Shown here one piece after another: positions 24,341 through 36,020 of a stretch of DNA of 64,000 bases (its first letter is position 1; every line of letters begins with the position of its first letter). The DNA is from Perilla frutescens. Taxonomy: Eukaryota > Streptophyta > Magnoliopsida > Lamiales > Lamiaceae. The position numbers and the translations under genes are program-made. Under the pieces are notes generated by a model. It ran no database searches. It was not told the origin of the DNA and saw only the letters and a list, made by a program, of their open reading frames with translations. Location: positions 25,751,501 to 25,815,500 of the forward strand of contig BRKX01000015.1 of NCBI GenBank assembly GCA_026008535.1. Direction: 5' to 3'.

Positions 24341-24999
24341 AATTTTTTTTGGCGAAAAAACAAACAAGAAAACAAAAAATCAGATTAAAAAAAATTACCT
24401 AGAAAAGAAAAAGAAACTAATGGTCACTTGACGCCCAGGCATCGTGAGTGGGCCACACGCCTGTCACATTTAGCCGCACATAAGATCTACTACACATAAG
24501 TGCATCTCTTTGTTTTGACTTTTGAGTAGGACTCCGGTACACTCGCTCGGTCGAGGCCTTGAATCAGGTTGTGTCGCTTGAGCCCGCAAAAATTAAATCA
24601 AATAATCACATTTTTTTTTTGTTTTTAAATCCAATTTACACAAAAAAAAAGAGATCAAATTAAAATAAAAATTCATGATCTTTCATTTTGTACATGAGCA
24701 TATTTGGACGATGAAATAAATATGAATGAAAAATAAAAATAAAAAACATTAATTTTTCATGTACAAGCTCTAAATTAAATTAAATTCTACAAAAATTATA
24801 AACCCTAACTAGAATGTAATAAATTCTAATTGAGATATAAACTTGAAATTAAAAAATCATTCTTAAGATGTAATTAACCTAATTAAATTGAAATAAACTC
24901 ATAAACCAAGTATCAAATTGATAATAGATCGTCTGAATGGTGTGTTTACCTTATGTTTTAATTTCCTAGTCACTTTGATAAGAAATGAACATAATGTCT

Positions 25000-25081
25000 T
25001 CATCATCATCATCATCATCATCATCCTCTTCTTCTTCTTCTTCTTCTTCTTCTTCTTCTTCTTCTTCTTCTTCTTCTTCTA
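25000..25081. repeat. (ATC)n-(TTC)n compound microsatellite
   Basis: About eight ATC units are followed by about eighteen CTT units. Confidence 0.95.
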
Positions 25082-25998
25082 CAGATTTTAGTTAAAATTA
25101 TTATGTAATTAGAATAATAAGTAAAATTGATGGAATATAATTGACACCTCGATCCAGGCATCCCCAGGGGCATCAATATATTTTTGTAGAGTTTTAGGAT
25201 GATGGTTAGTGAAGGTTTGATCCTAAAAGTTTCTTATATGTACCGTATGGTCAATTTGGCAGCTCATAGTTTAGCTCAATATTTAGCTTCTCTATCAGAT
25301 GTAGTTAAGTGGGTCTCAGATTATCCACCTTAGCTTGAACATTTTGTTTCTTTGAATTGTTCGACAATTTAATTCAAGGTTTTTGAGCATTAAAAAAATA
25401 TATATCATTTTTTTAGAATGTTACATATATATCAGATGAATTTGTGTTCGTTAGTTTGACTACTGTAAATAGGAATTAGATAATCCTTATCCAATGGGTA
25501 TATATATAGGAGACGGGTTAGGTGAAAATCAATTCTAGCATGGGAACTAGGACCACATCTCACACCATACAGTTAAAAAAAAAGCAATGGCTCACATTTG
25601 ATTAAAAAAATGGTAGCAATTCTGTAATATTTGAAAAGTTTTTCGGACGGGGGATTAACGAAATTCGACAATTCTTATAAAAATTACGGAGTATTTGATA
25701 ACATGATCACATCATGCTAATGAAGTATTATCATCATGCTAACGAAGCGTTATCGTTAGGGCTGAGCATAGAGGTGGCCGACACCGAACTGATCGGTTTT
25801 GGTCGGTTCGGTGATGTCTACAGGTAGTTCGGTGGTCGGTTTATACAAGTGCTACTGATTATGAATCGATAGGTGGTCGGTTTTGGGTTTGAAAAATTTC
25901 GGATTAACCGAACCAACCGATTCCTTATAAAGACACAATATATTTTATATTCAATATAATATATTACAAAAATAAAATAAAATAAAGAAATAACTGAT

Positions 25999-26202
25999 AT
26001 GTATTTCAATAACAACAGGAGCTCTAGTAAGTCAAACCATATTGACATTAAGTTCCTGGTTGTGAAGGAGAGAGTACAAAGTGGACAGATTATTACAGAG
26101 CATATAGGGACAGACTTAATGATTGCGGATCCGCTTACTAAGGGGTTAACACCCAAGGTCTTCCATGAGCCTACTGCTCATACAGGTGTGATTTTGTTTT
26201 AG
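25999..26202 (+). pseudogene. Copia RNase H C-terminal fragment
   Basis: The frame reads NNRSSSKSNHIDIKFLVVKE, then EHIGTDLMIADPLTKGLTPK and a short tail ending at TAG. This is the standard end of a Copia RNase H (K-HID motif, then DxxADPLTK). It is 5'-truncated, and the in-frame upstream bases are AT-rich transposon DNA. Confidence 0.85.
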
Positions 26203-26632
26203 TATGCATTGGTTATGTGGGAGTATGTATTGTTTTATAGCTCTATAATATGATTTGGACACATTTTGTGTTTTATGGATAAATCTGTACAGATATAAAG
26301 TATTCGGTTATTTAGTTTATTACACTCTGTTATTTTAATTATGTTTGATCTCACTATGGAATATAGTGGACCAGTTGAAAATAGGCATGATAGGTCACAT
26401 AACATGTAATTTCCATGCTACATATCCATGATTGATCTATGTCATTTGGTTGTATCAGTATATGTGATTATTGATGGGTCTATTCACGCACAAAGTGATG
26501 ACAGCCTCTTTAGTCCTATGGTTGTATAATCAATGAACGAGATTGTTTGGGATACCCTTAAGGTGACAGCACAGTTTGAGCTCATAAGGTATTGCACATT
26601 TTTCGGTAACATATATAGTCCATGTGGGAGAT

Positions 26633-27095
26633 TGTTGGAATATTTTTATGTGAACTAATATATGTTAATTAAATGTGTATGGCTGTCTTAAAGTAATCCA
26701 ATTAAAGTGATCTAATAAGGTTATAATTATGGATTAAATGGTATTAATATTGTCATGAAATTTAATTGTGTAGATACCATAAATAGATTTGCAATTTGTT
26801 GAGGTACCGAATTGCAAATAAAAGATAACTTATTACTACAAGTTAGGGTTATGGTCCCCAAACGATGGTAGACGGAAAATAGAATCTGTATTCTTTCTAC
26901 AGAATTCTCTACAGAAAACCTAAGGTGCTGATCATTTGGAAGATCCATACCACATCAAGAATTCGAGATTCAAGAACTATGGATTCAGGTACGCTTCCGC
27001 TAATAATTATATCTCAGTTAATCATCATAGAGTTAATTGATTTAGGGTATGAATCTGGATAATTGCCATGCCCTATGTGGTTTAATTTTCTAACA
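26633..27095 (+). repeat. 3' LTR of the Copia remnant
   Basis: It is TG...CA bounded and preceded by catgtgggagat, the polypurine tract. The next bases, tgaag, would be the right target duplication, but the left partner has been lost. Confidence 0.75.
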
Positions 27096-27292
27096 TGAAG
27101 TCCAACTAATTTGTGGCCAATCAGTTGAAAGATCAATTTTAGGAGAAAAACTAATGTGGTGGTTGATTAGTTTTTTGATCAGTTGAATATCAGTTTTGAC
27201 TGATCAGTTGGAGATCAGTTTGACTTATCAACTTAATGAAGAAATAAAAAGAGAGTCGGTGGCAATAAGTAGACAACAACAACAGAGCAGAT

Positions 27293-27329
<37 letters not shown>

Positions 27330-28560
27330 GAAATAACAGACAAAAACAGAGAGCAAAATAGAGGAGAAAAAATGAGAGAGAATTCGAGATTTGAAGGTCC
27401 AAATCTTCACCGATTGTCTTCAAATTTCATAGGCAGACTCATAGCAGCAAGTGCTTCGACTTGGGCATAGAGATCCTCTCTGAAGCAGCTACGGGAAAGT
27501 TTCCCCTTTTCTTTATCTATTTAGTTCGGTTCCAAGACTAGATTGTTCTTGATGAATTTTTGTTGTTGTTGATATTGCGATTCCCTTACTGTGATAGGGA
27601 AGAGACATTGTGTAACTTGTGATTATATAGTGGAGGTTTATCTGGACTAGGTCCCGTGATTTTTACCCTAATTTGAGGGGTTTTCCACGTTAAAATCTTG
27701 GTGTTATTTACAAGCTTTGTGTGTGCATAATTTGATATATTTATCTGCTCATAGTTAGCTGTCCAAACTTGAGTGGCAGATCTGGGAAATTTGGTGTTCT
27801 GATTTTGGTGTCGACATTCCACTGTGCCGACATCGGAGTTCATTTTGTATGAACTATAGCCTCTGCTATAACAAATCAGGCACTCGATCGAGACATTTTC
27901 GAGTTGTTCTTTTTGTTGAACAAGTGTGAAAGCTATTGAGTATTTAAAGTCATAATTTTTCTCGACATTAAACAATTTTCAGAAACTGAAATTCATAAAA
28001 TCTATCAAAATGAATTTCGCAATGAGATGAGAATTTTGTGATCCGCGTCTGTACCATTCTTGTCCTCGAAAGTGTTTTTTCCTGATCCCCTAATCGGCGA
28101 AAGTTTATCTCTTTTGCAGAATTTTAATGGGTTTGTCGGGTTATCGGTAAACAAAAACAGAACTGGAGACAACTTCTTCCCCGACAGATCCAGTTTCTTC
28201 TCCGGTGAATTCCCTGATCGCCGTTGATGAGAAGGGCGCCCAAACCCGAGAAAGATGACTCCCGACTTGACTGTTTTGGCGATATGGGTCCAAAGTGTTT
28301 ACCTCTGTGGAACAACATGCGGCGGGCGGTGACGGTCGTCAGAAATACAGTGGGAAGAAATGAGAAGAATATGGAGAAGTGATGGTAGTTACGACAGAAA
28401 TAGATTTGCAGAAGCTGTTAAATTTCCAGATTTGTAGAAGATGAAGAAGAAGCTGGTTAATTAATTATTTTTTTTAGTTTTTTTATGACTTATTAAGAAT
28501 TAAAGAATTTGTTTTTTTATGACTTATTAAGAATTAAAGAATTTTCTTCTTAAAAAATTA
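27096..28560. other. gene-free interior of the hAT, with LTR-like sequence
   Basis: A GA tract lies at 27292-27331. The words ggtcccgtgatttttaccc and ggggttttccacgttaaaat (~27650-27700) resemble the R-U5 part of Copia LTRs, so a truncated LTR probably lies within ~27160-27830, but I could not find its ends. Two ~37-bp copies of tttttatgacttattaagaa lie in tandem at ~28480-28545. ORFs here show no recognisable domain. Confidence 0.5.
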
Positions 28561-28793
28561 CGATTCGCATTCTCTTTCTCACTCTCTCCATCTCTCGTCA
28601 TCTCCGACTCTCCCACTCTCAAGTCTCTATCTCTCTAGTCGGCAGTCTCCACTCTTCACAGTGCAAACTCCAGTGAATCTTGTGCTCTCTCTCACCATTG
28701 ACTTCCAATGACGGCGGTCACTGTTCAACAACAGCCCTCACATCCACCACAACAACAACCACATTAGGGTTTAATTCATTTTCAATACATATG

Positions 28794-28887
28794 GTGAGGG
28801 TTTATTCGAAAAACCTGAATTATTAAACAAGATTGACTTAGCTAGTTACCTAGTTTAATCTATTTTATTCTTGTTTCTGTTATGCAG
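28794..28887 (+). other. probable 5'-UTR intron of the hAT transposase gene
   Basis: The sequence shows a donor gtgagg right after catatg (28787-28793) and an acceptor tgttatgcag just before ATG at 28888. It is upstream of the transposase, after a CT-rich leader typical of plant 5' UTRs. Confidence 0.45.
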
Positions 28888-30878
28888 ATGTCACAACAAA
28901 CTATACTCTCGATCGAAAAAGAACTACCACCCAATCTAAATGTAGAAGAATCAACTGCCCATAATAACACCAAAGTAACGATTTCGGCGACATCGACGAA
29001 GGAAACAAAATCACATAAGCTAAGGTCAGATGTGTGGGATCATTTCACCAGATTCAAGGCTGAAAATGGTTTATTGAAATGTAAGTGCAACTATTGCCCT
29101 AAGATTTACCGTTTTGAATTGAAAAAATGTGGTGTATCCACATGGAAGAATCACGTTAATAGTTGTTGTATTCATAATCCAATTAATGTAGATGCTCAAT
29201 AGCAATAATTGTCTTTGAAAATAACATGTAAAGGTGAAGCCAGTGGTAGTCTTAGTTGTTGGAAGTTTGATCAAGATTCAAGTAGGAAAAAATTGGTTCA
29301 AATGGTAGTTAAGGATGAACTTCCATTTATACATGTTGAGGGTGAATGGTTTATTGATTTTATTGCATTTTTACAACCTAAATTCAACATTCCTTCAAGA
29401 TAGACCATCTCTAGAGATATATATCAGTTGTACTTAGATGAGGGAATAAGTTGCGTGAGTTTTTCAAAACATCTAGGGTGACTGTGTGCATCACTATCGA
29501 TACATGGACTTCTATGCAAAAAAAAAAAATCAATTATATATGTGCATCATTGCTCATTACATTGATAAATATTGGGTACTGCATAAGAAGATAATCAATT
29601 TTGGTATTGTTGATAGTCATAAAGGTGAAGAAATGGGTAGATAAATTGATGGGTGTTTGCGTGATTGAGGGATTGCAAGAATCTTTGCAGTTACAGTTGA
29701 TAATATAACTGGAAATGATACTTGTGTGAACTTTTTGAAAGGGAGATTGACATCTTGGGGTTGTGATGCTGTTAAAGGGAAGCACCTTAGCATGAGGTGT
29801 ACCGCTCATGTGGTGAACTTGATTCTGGGCCTTGGATTGAAAGTTATAAATCAATCCGTCAGGAGGGTGCGTGAGGCTCTTAGGTATGTGGGGCAATCTT
29901 CTCCAAGATTTGCTAGATTTAGAGAGTGTTGTAAAGAAGAAGGTATGGAATCTAAATATTTATTGTGTTTGGATGTGCCAACTAGATGGAACTCTACATA
30001 TCTAATGTTTAGTGTTGCCCTTAGGTTTGAAAAGGTATTTGAACGGTTTGAGGGTAAAGATCCATTTTTTTGAGTTGATTTAGCAGATGGGGTGGATACA
30101 CCTACAGATTGGGAAGTTGTTAGGACAATTGTTGAGATATTGCTTGTCTTTGATGAACTCACACTTAGGGTTTCTGTCTCGTTCCATGTGACATCTCATT
30201 TGATTTATCATAAGATTGACACCATTGGAAATATGTTGAAGGAGTGAGTAGATAGTTCAAATTTGGATATAAAAGAAATGGCTTTGAAGATGCAAAAAAA
30301 AATGACAAATATTGGGGGATCCTAAGAGGGTGAACAAGTTTATTTACTTGGCTATCGTGATTGATCCTAGATATAAGTTTGCATTCATTTTCTATTATTT
30401 TAAGGAAGAATATGGGGATATGGAAGGTGCAAAGTTGGCACTAGATGTGAAGGAATTAGTATAAGCATTATCAATTTTGATACCGACCTCAATCTTAAAT
30501 GATGTAGTCATTCAAGAGAAAGATGTGGCACCACCTTCTTTGAAGAAAGTGAAATATACAAGAAGCGATAGATACAAGAGATAAATGGATGCAAGTGGAG
30601 AACAATTTGGAAATCTACCTTAGTGAGAAGGCTCTTAAAAATGAGAAGGATAATTTCTATATATTGAAGTGGTGAGATACACACTAATGTAGGTTTTCTA
30701 TTCGTTCACATCTCGCTCGAGATATTTTATCGATGCCTATATATCTCTACCGTCCTTCGGAGTGTGCCTTTTACACCAAAGGTCGAGTTCTTGATCCTTT
30801 TAGGATCTCTTTAGGTACTAAACTTGTGGAAGCTCTTGTATGTGGTCAAGACTGGTTGAAGCATTCAAAATAATGGAC
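28888..30878 (+). pseudogene. hAT transposase (BED zinc finger), main part; C-terminus continues at 38204
   Basis: An ATG at 28888 opens MSQQTILSIEKELPPNLNVE. A BED zinc finger follows: VWDHFTRFKAENGLLKCKCN with C-x2-C and a downstream H-x4-C. Then come FDQDSSRKKLVQMVVKDELP and FLQPKFNIPSR. The catalytic-core motifs TIDTWTS and FAVTVDN are in different frames, with RCTAHVVNLILGLGL and DVPTRWNSTYLMF after. The C-terminal dimerisation domain shows ARDILSMPISLYRPSECAFY, GRVLDPFRISLGTKLVEAL and CGQDWLKH. Family: Ac/hAT, RICESLEEPER/DAYSLEEPER-type domain order. Breaks include stops at 29200 and 29206, a stop at 29401, a frameshift near 29450 and stops near 30072. After the CACTA is removed, the frame resumes as EEDLASLEKHDEG at 38207. 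It cannot make a transposase. Confidence 0.92.
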
Positions 30879-31388
30879 AATCACTACAAGAAAATCGACA
30901 ATAGACAATGGGTATTTTCCGTTGTCTCTTAAAAAATTGACCGTTGTTAATAGCATTGTATTACCCATTGTCTCTTAAAAAATTGATCGCTGTTAATAGA
31001 TGTGTTGTCTATTAGTGGATGCTAATAGACAACGACCAACAACCGTTATCTATAACACTATAGACAATGGTCATATTACCCGTTGTATTATGAAACACGA
31101 TATTGACAACGGTTGTCGTTAGAGCCGTTGTCTATAGGTAAATAGACAACGGCTGTAGTTTACAAAACTATTATTTTCTGATTTCAGATTTCAGATTTTA
31201 AATACAATTATGATTTTCTAATTTCAAAGTTTTCAGATTTTAAGCATTTAAGATATGGTTCCAGATTTCATGTATATATACATATACATAAGAGGAAAAG
31301 TTTTCATATCTTGATCACCTCCCAAATAACATTTTTCCTTCCTCATTTTCCTATACTCGTATTGAACAATTTTATAGTCTTGCACAAA

Positions 31389-32061
31389 TTAACACAAAAA
31401 ATTCTTGCATATTTTATAAATAATAAAAAAAAATGATAGAACTTGCATGTCTACGACGTGTTTCCATACTTGATGATGTATTTCGCTACTCAATGGATCT
31501 AAAAAATACACAATTTCATTGTGTGGATCAAGAACCGTAAGGACCCAATGAAAACTACATAGACAAGACAAGTTAATTATGATGAACAAATTAACATTTA
31601 ACAAATTAAAGCTTATTAACCTAACCTTTTTCACTTACCCCACATTGCATGGAAACAACACAAATTGATTAGTTGATGCACCAATCAACCTGTTAGCTAA
31701 AACTTCCGCTTTCTTTGCTACCTTTATCTTTGGATTGTGAGACACTTGATACTGATTAACAAATATAAATCTACCAAGAAGGTTTGTACTCTCACATTCT
31801 TTATATAAGTGCCAACCAATTTTCATAATAAGTAAAAAATGAATCTCAATAAATATAGAGGACTATGATGCAATATAGAAGCTGTAATTCACAGAAATTG
31901 TAGATATCTTCAAGAAAAAGATGAATCATGATCTCTTCACCCAAGACTTTATCATCTAATGGTATGAAGATACTTGATCCATTTTTTAAAACGTGTCGAC
32001 TATAGGAGTGCAAAAATTTATTTTTCAAGGAGACATAAGTTATTATGATCTCTTTCTCCAT
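31389..32061 (-). pseudogene. Ulp1/C48-like cysteine peptidase fragment of the CACTA element
   Basis: Minus-strand order: PLDDKVLGEEIMIHLFLEDI (about 31900-31960), then WHLYKECESTNLLGRFIFVN, then FVLFPCNVG, then HWVLTVLDPHNEIVYFLDPL. An 84-bp intron at 31555-31638, with a consensus GTAAGT donor and TAG acceptor, joins PCNVG to FHWVL in frame. The His of the HW motif and the Asp of VYFLDPL match the catalytic His and Asp of C48 peptidases; the downstream Gln and Cys region is lost or out of frame. Such peptidase domains are common in plant CACTA transposon proteins. An additional frame break lies between 31826 and 31850. Function is not expected. Confidence 0.7.
31555..31638 (-). other. 84-bp intron inside the C48-like ORF
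   Basis: On the minus strand the donor is GTAAGT at 31638 and the acceptor is tatgtAG at 31555. Excision keeps the frame and joins CNVG to FHWVL. The length is normal for a plant short intron. Confidence 0.65.
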
Positions 32062-32094
32062 GTCATCTAAAAATCACAATCTTCTATGCGCACT

Positions 32095-32334
32095 TCAGCT
32101 TTCTTCGTGAAAGATCCAAGTACAGTATGTTAAATCTACCCCATTGTATGTTAGATGCGCTCTAATGGTGTTGACATCTTTTGACCATAGATTACCGCAC
32201 TTTACACAAGGATAGTGCATTGCGTTAGGATCTTTCCCATTTTGAAAAGCAAAATTCAAGAAAGATTCCACTCCATTCTCATACGCCTTTGATAATCTAT
32301 TTTCGAACATCCACTTTTTATCCATTCTCATCAA
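32095..32334 (-). pseudogene. transposase-associated domain of a CACTA protein
   Basis: An ATG at 32334 opens MMRMDKKWMFENRLSKAYEN, followed by GVESFLNFAFQNGKDP, then HYPCVKCGNLWSKDV and IRAHLTYNGVDLTYCTWIFH. This is the plant transposase-associated (Transpos_assoc) domain, which normally opens CACTA-type transposase proteins: Trp-Met start, F-x-FA box, CxxC pair and H-L...W. It is 79 residues before TAA. Only 33 bp separate it from the peptidase fragment, so the transposase core that would normally lie between has been deleted, or this is a distinct fusion ORF. Confidence 0.85.
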
Positions 32335-32339
32335 AAATC

Positions 32340-33404
32340 TATTTAAAGCAATATTTTATAATTTCTAAGTAATGAAATACTATTTAATCTAAAAATAAGT
32401 TCTTGTTAGTTTTATATAGAAGCTCTAATAAGCATAAGTTTATACGAGAAATATCTTATTTTGAGTAGCAAGGCCATTATGTCACCTATCTTTCATCTAT
32501 TAATTTTTTTACTTCATCATAGATTATTGAATAGCATGCAAACAGACTTCATGAACTTGTATTCTATGCAATTCTTATCATGGAAAAATTATTTATTATA
32601 TTGGATAAACATGTGAAGAACTTCTATTCAGAAAAATTAGACCGATAGTGTTCCTCAATATTGAATTAAAATATAAAGAAAATCAGATTATTTCCTTTTC
32701 AAAACTAAGAGATATTATCCGGCTAATGTTCTCTCTAATTTTCTGCTAACAGTTTTCTCTATTTACCTTTTTCCCAGGACAACCAAGTACAGTTAACTAT
32801 TTGAAGAACATAAAACTAATATCAACTTAAATCAGAAGAATCCATTTATATCATTCCTATTTTACAAGACTTAATCATATATCCAAAAGTTTTACAAGTT
32901 CAGTTATACTACTTTTAAATATCTGTAATTATATACAAATTTTTATAGACCAACCTTTAGATTGTAAAGGGTTTTCTCAAACCAATAAAAGGGTAAGAAA
33001 CACAATATCCAGCACCAAACACATGAGTCACTTGAAATATGATAATGAAGTAAACTATTTGAAGAAATCAGAACGGTTGAGATGAAATAGCTCGAGTAAT
33101 CTTAATATAAGCCTACGCAAAAAAGCAAGAAGCATGTTAGTAAATTAGCCACATAAATCTGATGCTACATCATAAAGGAAATGAAAAAGGACTTCGAAAA
33201 GTGGAAATTAATATGAAAGGTCTTTGCACATCATGTTATAGCAATCCATAAATCCATAAATGCACACTAGATGTCCATGGATTTGCTACTACAAAATCTA
33301 CTACAATAAGATTCCTTGGAAAACTGAGTTGAATTTATCAACCTCTGGGCTGCTCAAAGTCATATTTAAAAAATAGTTGTAAAGATTGTAAACGAATACT
33401 GAAT
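32340..33404. other. CACTA interior, no gene seen
   Basis: It is upstream of the transposase-associated ORF and AT-rich; no convincing ORF or bounded repeat was found. Confidence 0.55.
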
Positions 33405-33409
33405 ACATG

Positions 33410-35119
33410 TGACAAGTCCAATTTTTCTCGTATTTTTGGAGTCTTTTTCTCGTTCTTTTATCCTTGTTTTTGTTCTTTTAGAGTCGGAAAGAGCCAGAAA
33501 TATGAGCAGGGGCAGGAAGATAGTAAAATCACGTACTGTGGGCATTTTGGAGCTGAAATACGACAATGCAAAGCTCAATGAGATTTTCATAGCACCAATC
33601 TCCATGAAAGGTGCTAGCTTGTAGAGGCCATCACATTCCAATGTTGCTGAGAAACGGTCATTACGCCCACAAGACTTGTAGAGATTCTAATCCCGGCATA
33701 CTTGTTGTGGGCACAACGCGAAAAGTTTGGCAGAAGTCATCCAAGATATTCCAGATTTCACTGGATAAGGAAAGAAGATCATACCAAAGAGGATATTACC
33801 AAATCTAGAGAGGATATCTTGAAGCTTCTAGAAGATCACTCTTTTTCACAAGGAAATTGTCCTCCTGTAGGCGCGAGTTAAAGAGAAAGAATCAGAATCT
33901 ACTCTACAAGGAAAGTTGACCTGTCCATACAAGGAAAGTTGATATGTCCATACAAGGAAAGTGCATCTGTCAGAAAAGGAAAGAATGGGCACGTTGACAG
34001 CCCAGTCCAGAATTAAAGCATTTTCATGGGCCGGTTTAAGCTTCAAACTTACTTGTGGGCCAAGGATGCTTGGGTTTCGACCTACTTGTATAAATACCAC
34101 TAGAGAGGATCATTCACACAGACATCAAACTCAAAGAATACCACAAATTGTCCAGATCCATATTTTAGTTTTAGTTCTTTATTTTCTAGCAATTACCGTG
34201 GGCCTATGCTAACGGAATGTAGGATTTCCAATTTATGTTGTTAAGTTCGACGTTGTAGTCGAGACTCATTTCTTATTTATTTTAGTAAGTTTTTATTTAA
34301 TATTATGTCTTTAAATATTGTCTTTATGTTTATGTCTAGCATGTGTGGCTAGATCTTTTATTTCGGATTGAATGGAATTGATAACTTAAAAAACATGTAA
34401 AAACTGTGAGGCAGTTTGGGCGTAACACTGTGTGAATTTGGTTTCCGTCGTGTATTGATTTTTTTGTTGCACTAAAGCATGTTAAGCTAATTATTATGGC
34501 TGATCACTCATTAATTAGAATTGGACACGCTAAATCTATACATGGTTAATGAATCGTAACTGTGTGTTGATCATAAAGGGACTGAGTACATCACGGGGTA
34601 TTATGGGCACACGAGAAATCAGTATCTGCAATAGATCTAGGTGTGTCTAGGGCATAAAGATGTTTGTTGTTTACAATCAAATGATAAATCGGGGTTGGGT
34701 AACAAGTTAGGGTTTAGGGGATCACAAATCACCTCTAATCTAATCTGAATGGATGGATTTTGTATAAATGAAGAAATTCGGGTGCCTTTAACTAGATGAT
34801 TTAATTCATATAAGAAATCGGTGTGCCCATGATCGGAAAAATATTTGTTAAGTTTGATTCAAAGTTCTAATCTGGAATACTTTACTACTAATCATTTCTT
34901 TGTTTTCTTTGTTTTTTGTTATTTCTATTTTTGCAAGATTTACTTTACAGTACGATGACCACAACAACCCAAACTCTTTTTAAGCTGGTGACATTGGAAG
35001 GTAGAATTCGCAGCTCCTCGTGGGTACGACCCTTTACTCACATTGTTGGCTACGCCTGCTGTGGACACAAGGATAAATTCAGAAGAAATTTATTCTGACT
35101 GTGAAACGACCGCGCGTCA
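33410..35119 (+). mobile_element. solo LTR of a Gypsy-type element, 1.7 kb, inside the CACTA
   Basis: It starts TGACAAGTCC and ends CGCGCGTCA, with the perfect 5-bp duplication acatg at 33405-33409 and 35120-35124. Near its end, cctcgtgggtacgaccc resembles the end region of Athila/Tat-lineage LTRs (family tentative). Promoter-like tataaatacca is at ~34091. A diverged copy of its first ~700 bp occurs at 62811. No internal coding sequence remains, so it arose by LTR-LTR recombination. Confidence 0.92.
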
Positions 35120-36020
35120 ACATGCATATAATCTTTTTCTCTACGATGACAAAGACTGTAAAAGGAACAACTAAAAATGAAAAAAGGATACACCATTCAA
35201 ACAAACAGGAGCGTATTGGTTATTAAAATAAAAGAATATACCAGACCAAGTTGCGCTAATATCTTCCTCAATTCAGCAGCTCTGACCTACAGTCCAATAT
35301 AAAGAAACCAGGAAAAATAGATCAAAGTGCAAACATTGAAAGAACATACATATTTTTTATCAACAAATAAAACTCATGTTCACCACAGGGTTTTCTTATA
35401 GAATATGTTGATTGGTGTTATTATGATTAAGGATGAAGATATCCAAAAAAATAAAAATTAAATCTGATATGTCTGTTTTTGGGACTCATCAATATAGTGG
35501 AGAGAGGGGTAATAAAATTCTCATCAAAATCTCGGTAGTATCTACATGGATAAAACCATTGGTTAATTTGCAGTACAAATTAAACAAATAGCAGAGAAAT
35601 ATTGGAAAATGTCGAAAAAGTAAAAAAAAAATATTTGTTTTTTCTATTCCCAAAACTTTTACAAAATTAATATAAAAAACACCCCCTAATATTTTTGTAA
35701 AAATCAACAATCAACCATAATACCATCTAATTCGAATATCCACTAAAGATATGCTGGAATCAACCATCATAAAGCATTGTGGTTATAAAGAGTTCTTGGT
35801 GATAACTAATAACATTAGACTTCACCAATGCTCTGCAATCAATAACTTAATTTGGTAGAATTTTTGGGACTAATTAACCATCATTATAACTTGATAGATT
35901 CAATTAAGATCCTAAATGGCTTTAAAATCATGTTTTTATGTAAAAATTCATCCATTGTGCCTTGACCAATCGTATCTTACCCATCAGAGATTTCAAAAAC
36001 TTAATAACTTTATTGTAAAA
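35120..36020. other. CACTA interior, no gene seen
   Basis: AT-rich; short ORFs only. Confidence 0.5.

Larger units (their letters stand above)
21741..25508. other. AT-rich intergenic sequence, no gene seen
   Basis: ORFs here are short and low in complexity. The stretch includes a long TA tract, a relic of the 100-bp minisatellite repeat, a ~199-bp tandem duplication and an ATC/TTC microsatellite, listed separately. Confidence 0.6.
25975..27095 (+). mobile_element. Copia retrotransposon remnant: RNase H end plus 3' LTR
   Basis: The element is truncated on the left near 25975. It keeps the RNase H C-terminus, ~430 bp of 3' non-coding sequence, a polypurine tract (gtgggagattg) and a 463-bp LTR, 26633-27095, starting TGTTGGAATA and ending TCTAACA. 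The 5' LTR and most of pol are missing and no target duplication is seen. Confidence 0.8.

Noticed and set aside
25000..25081. Regular repeats considered as a CRISPR-like array
   Set aside because: Pure trinucleotide microsatellite with no spacers, in a plant genome.
27190..27423. 77-residue minus ORF with Leu-Ser repeats
   Set aside because: Produced by a GA/CT microsatellite.
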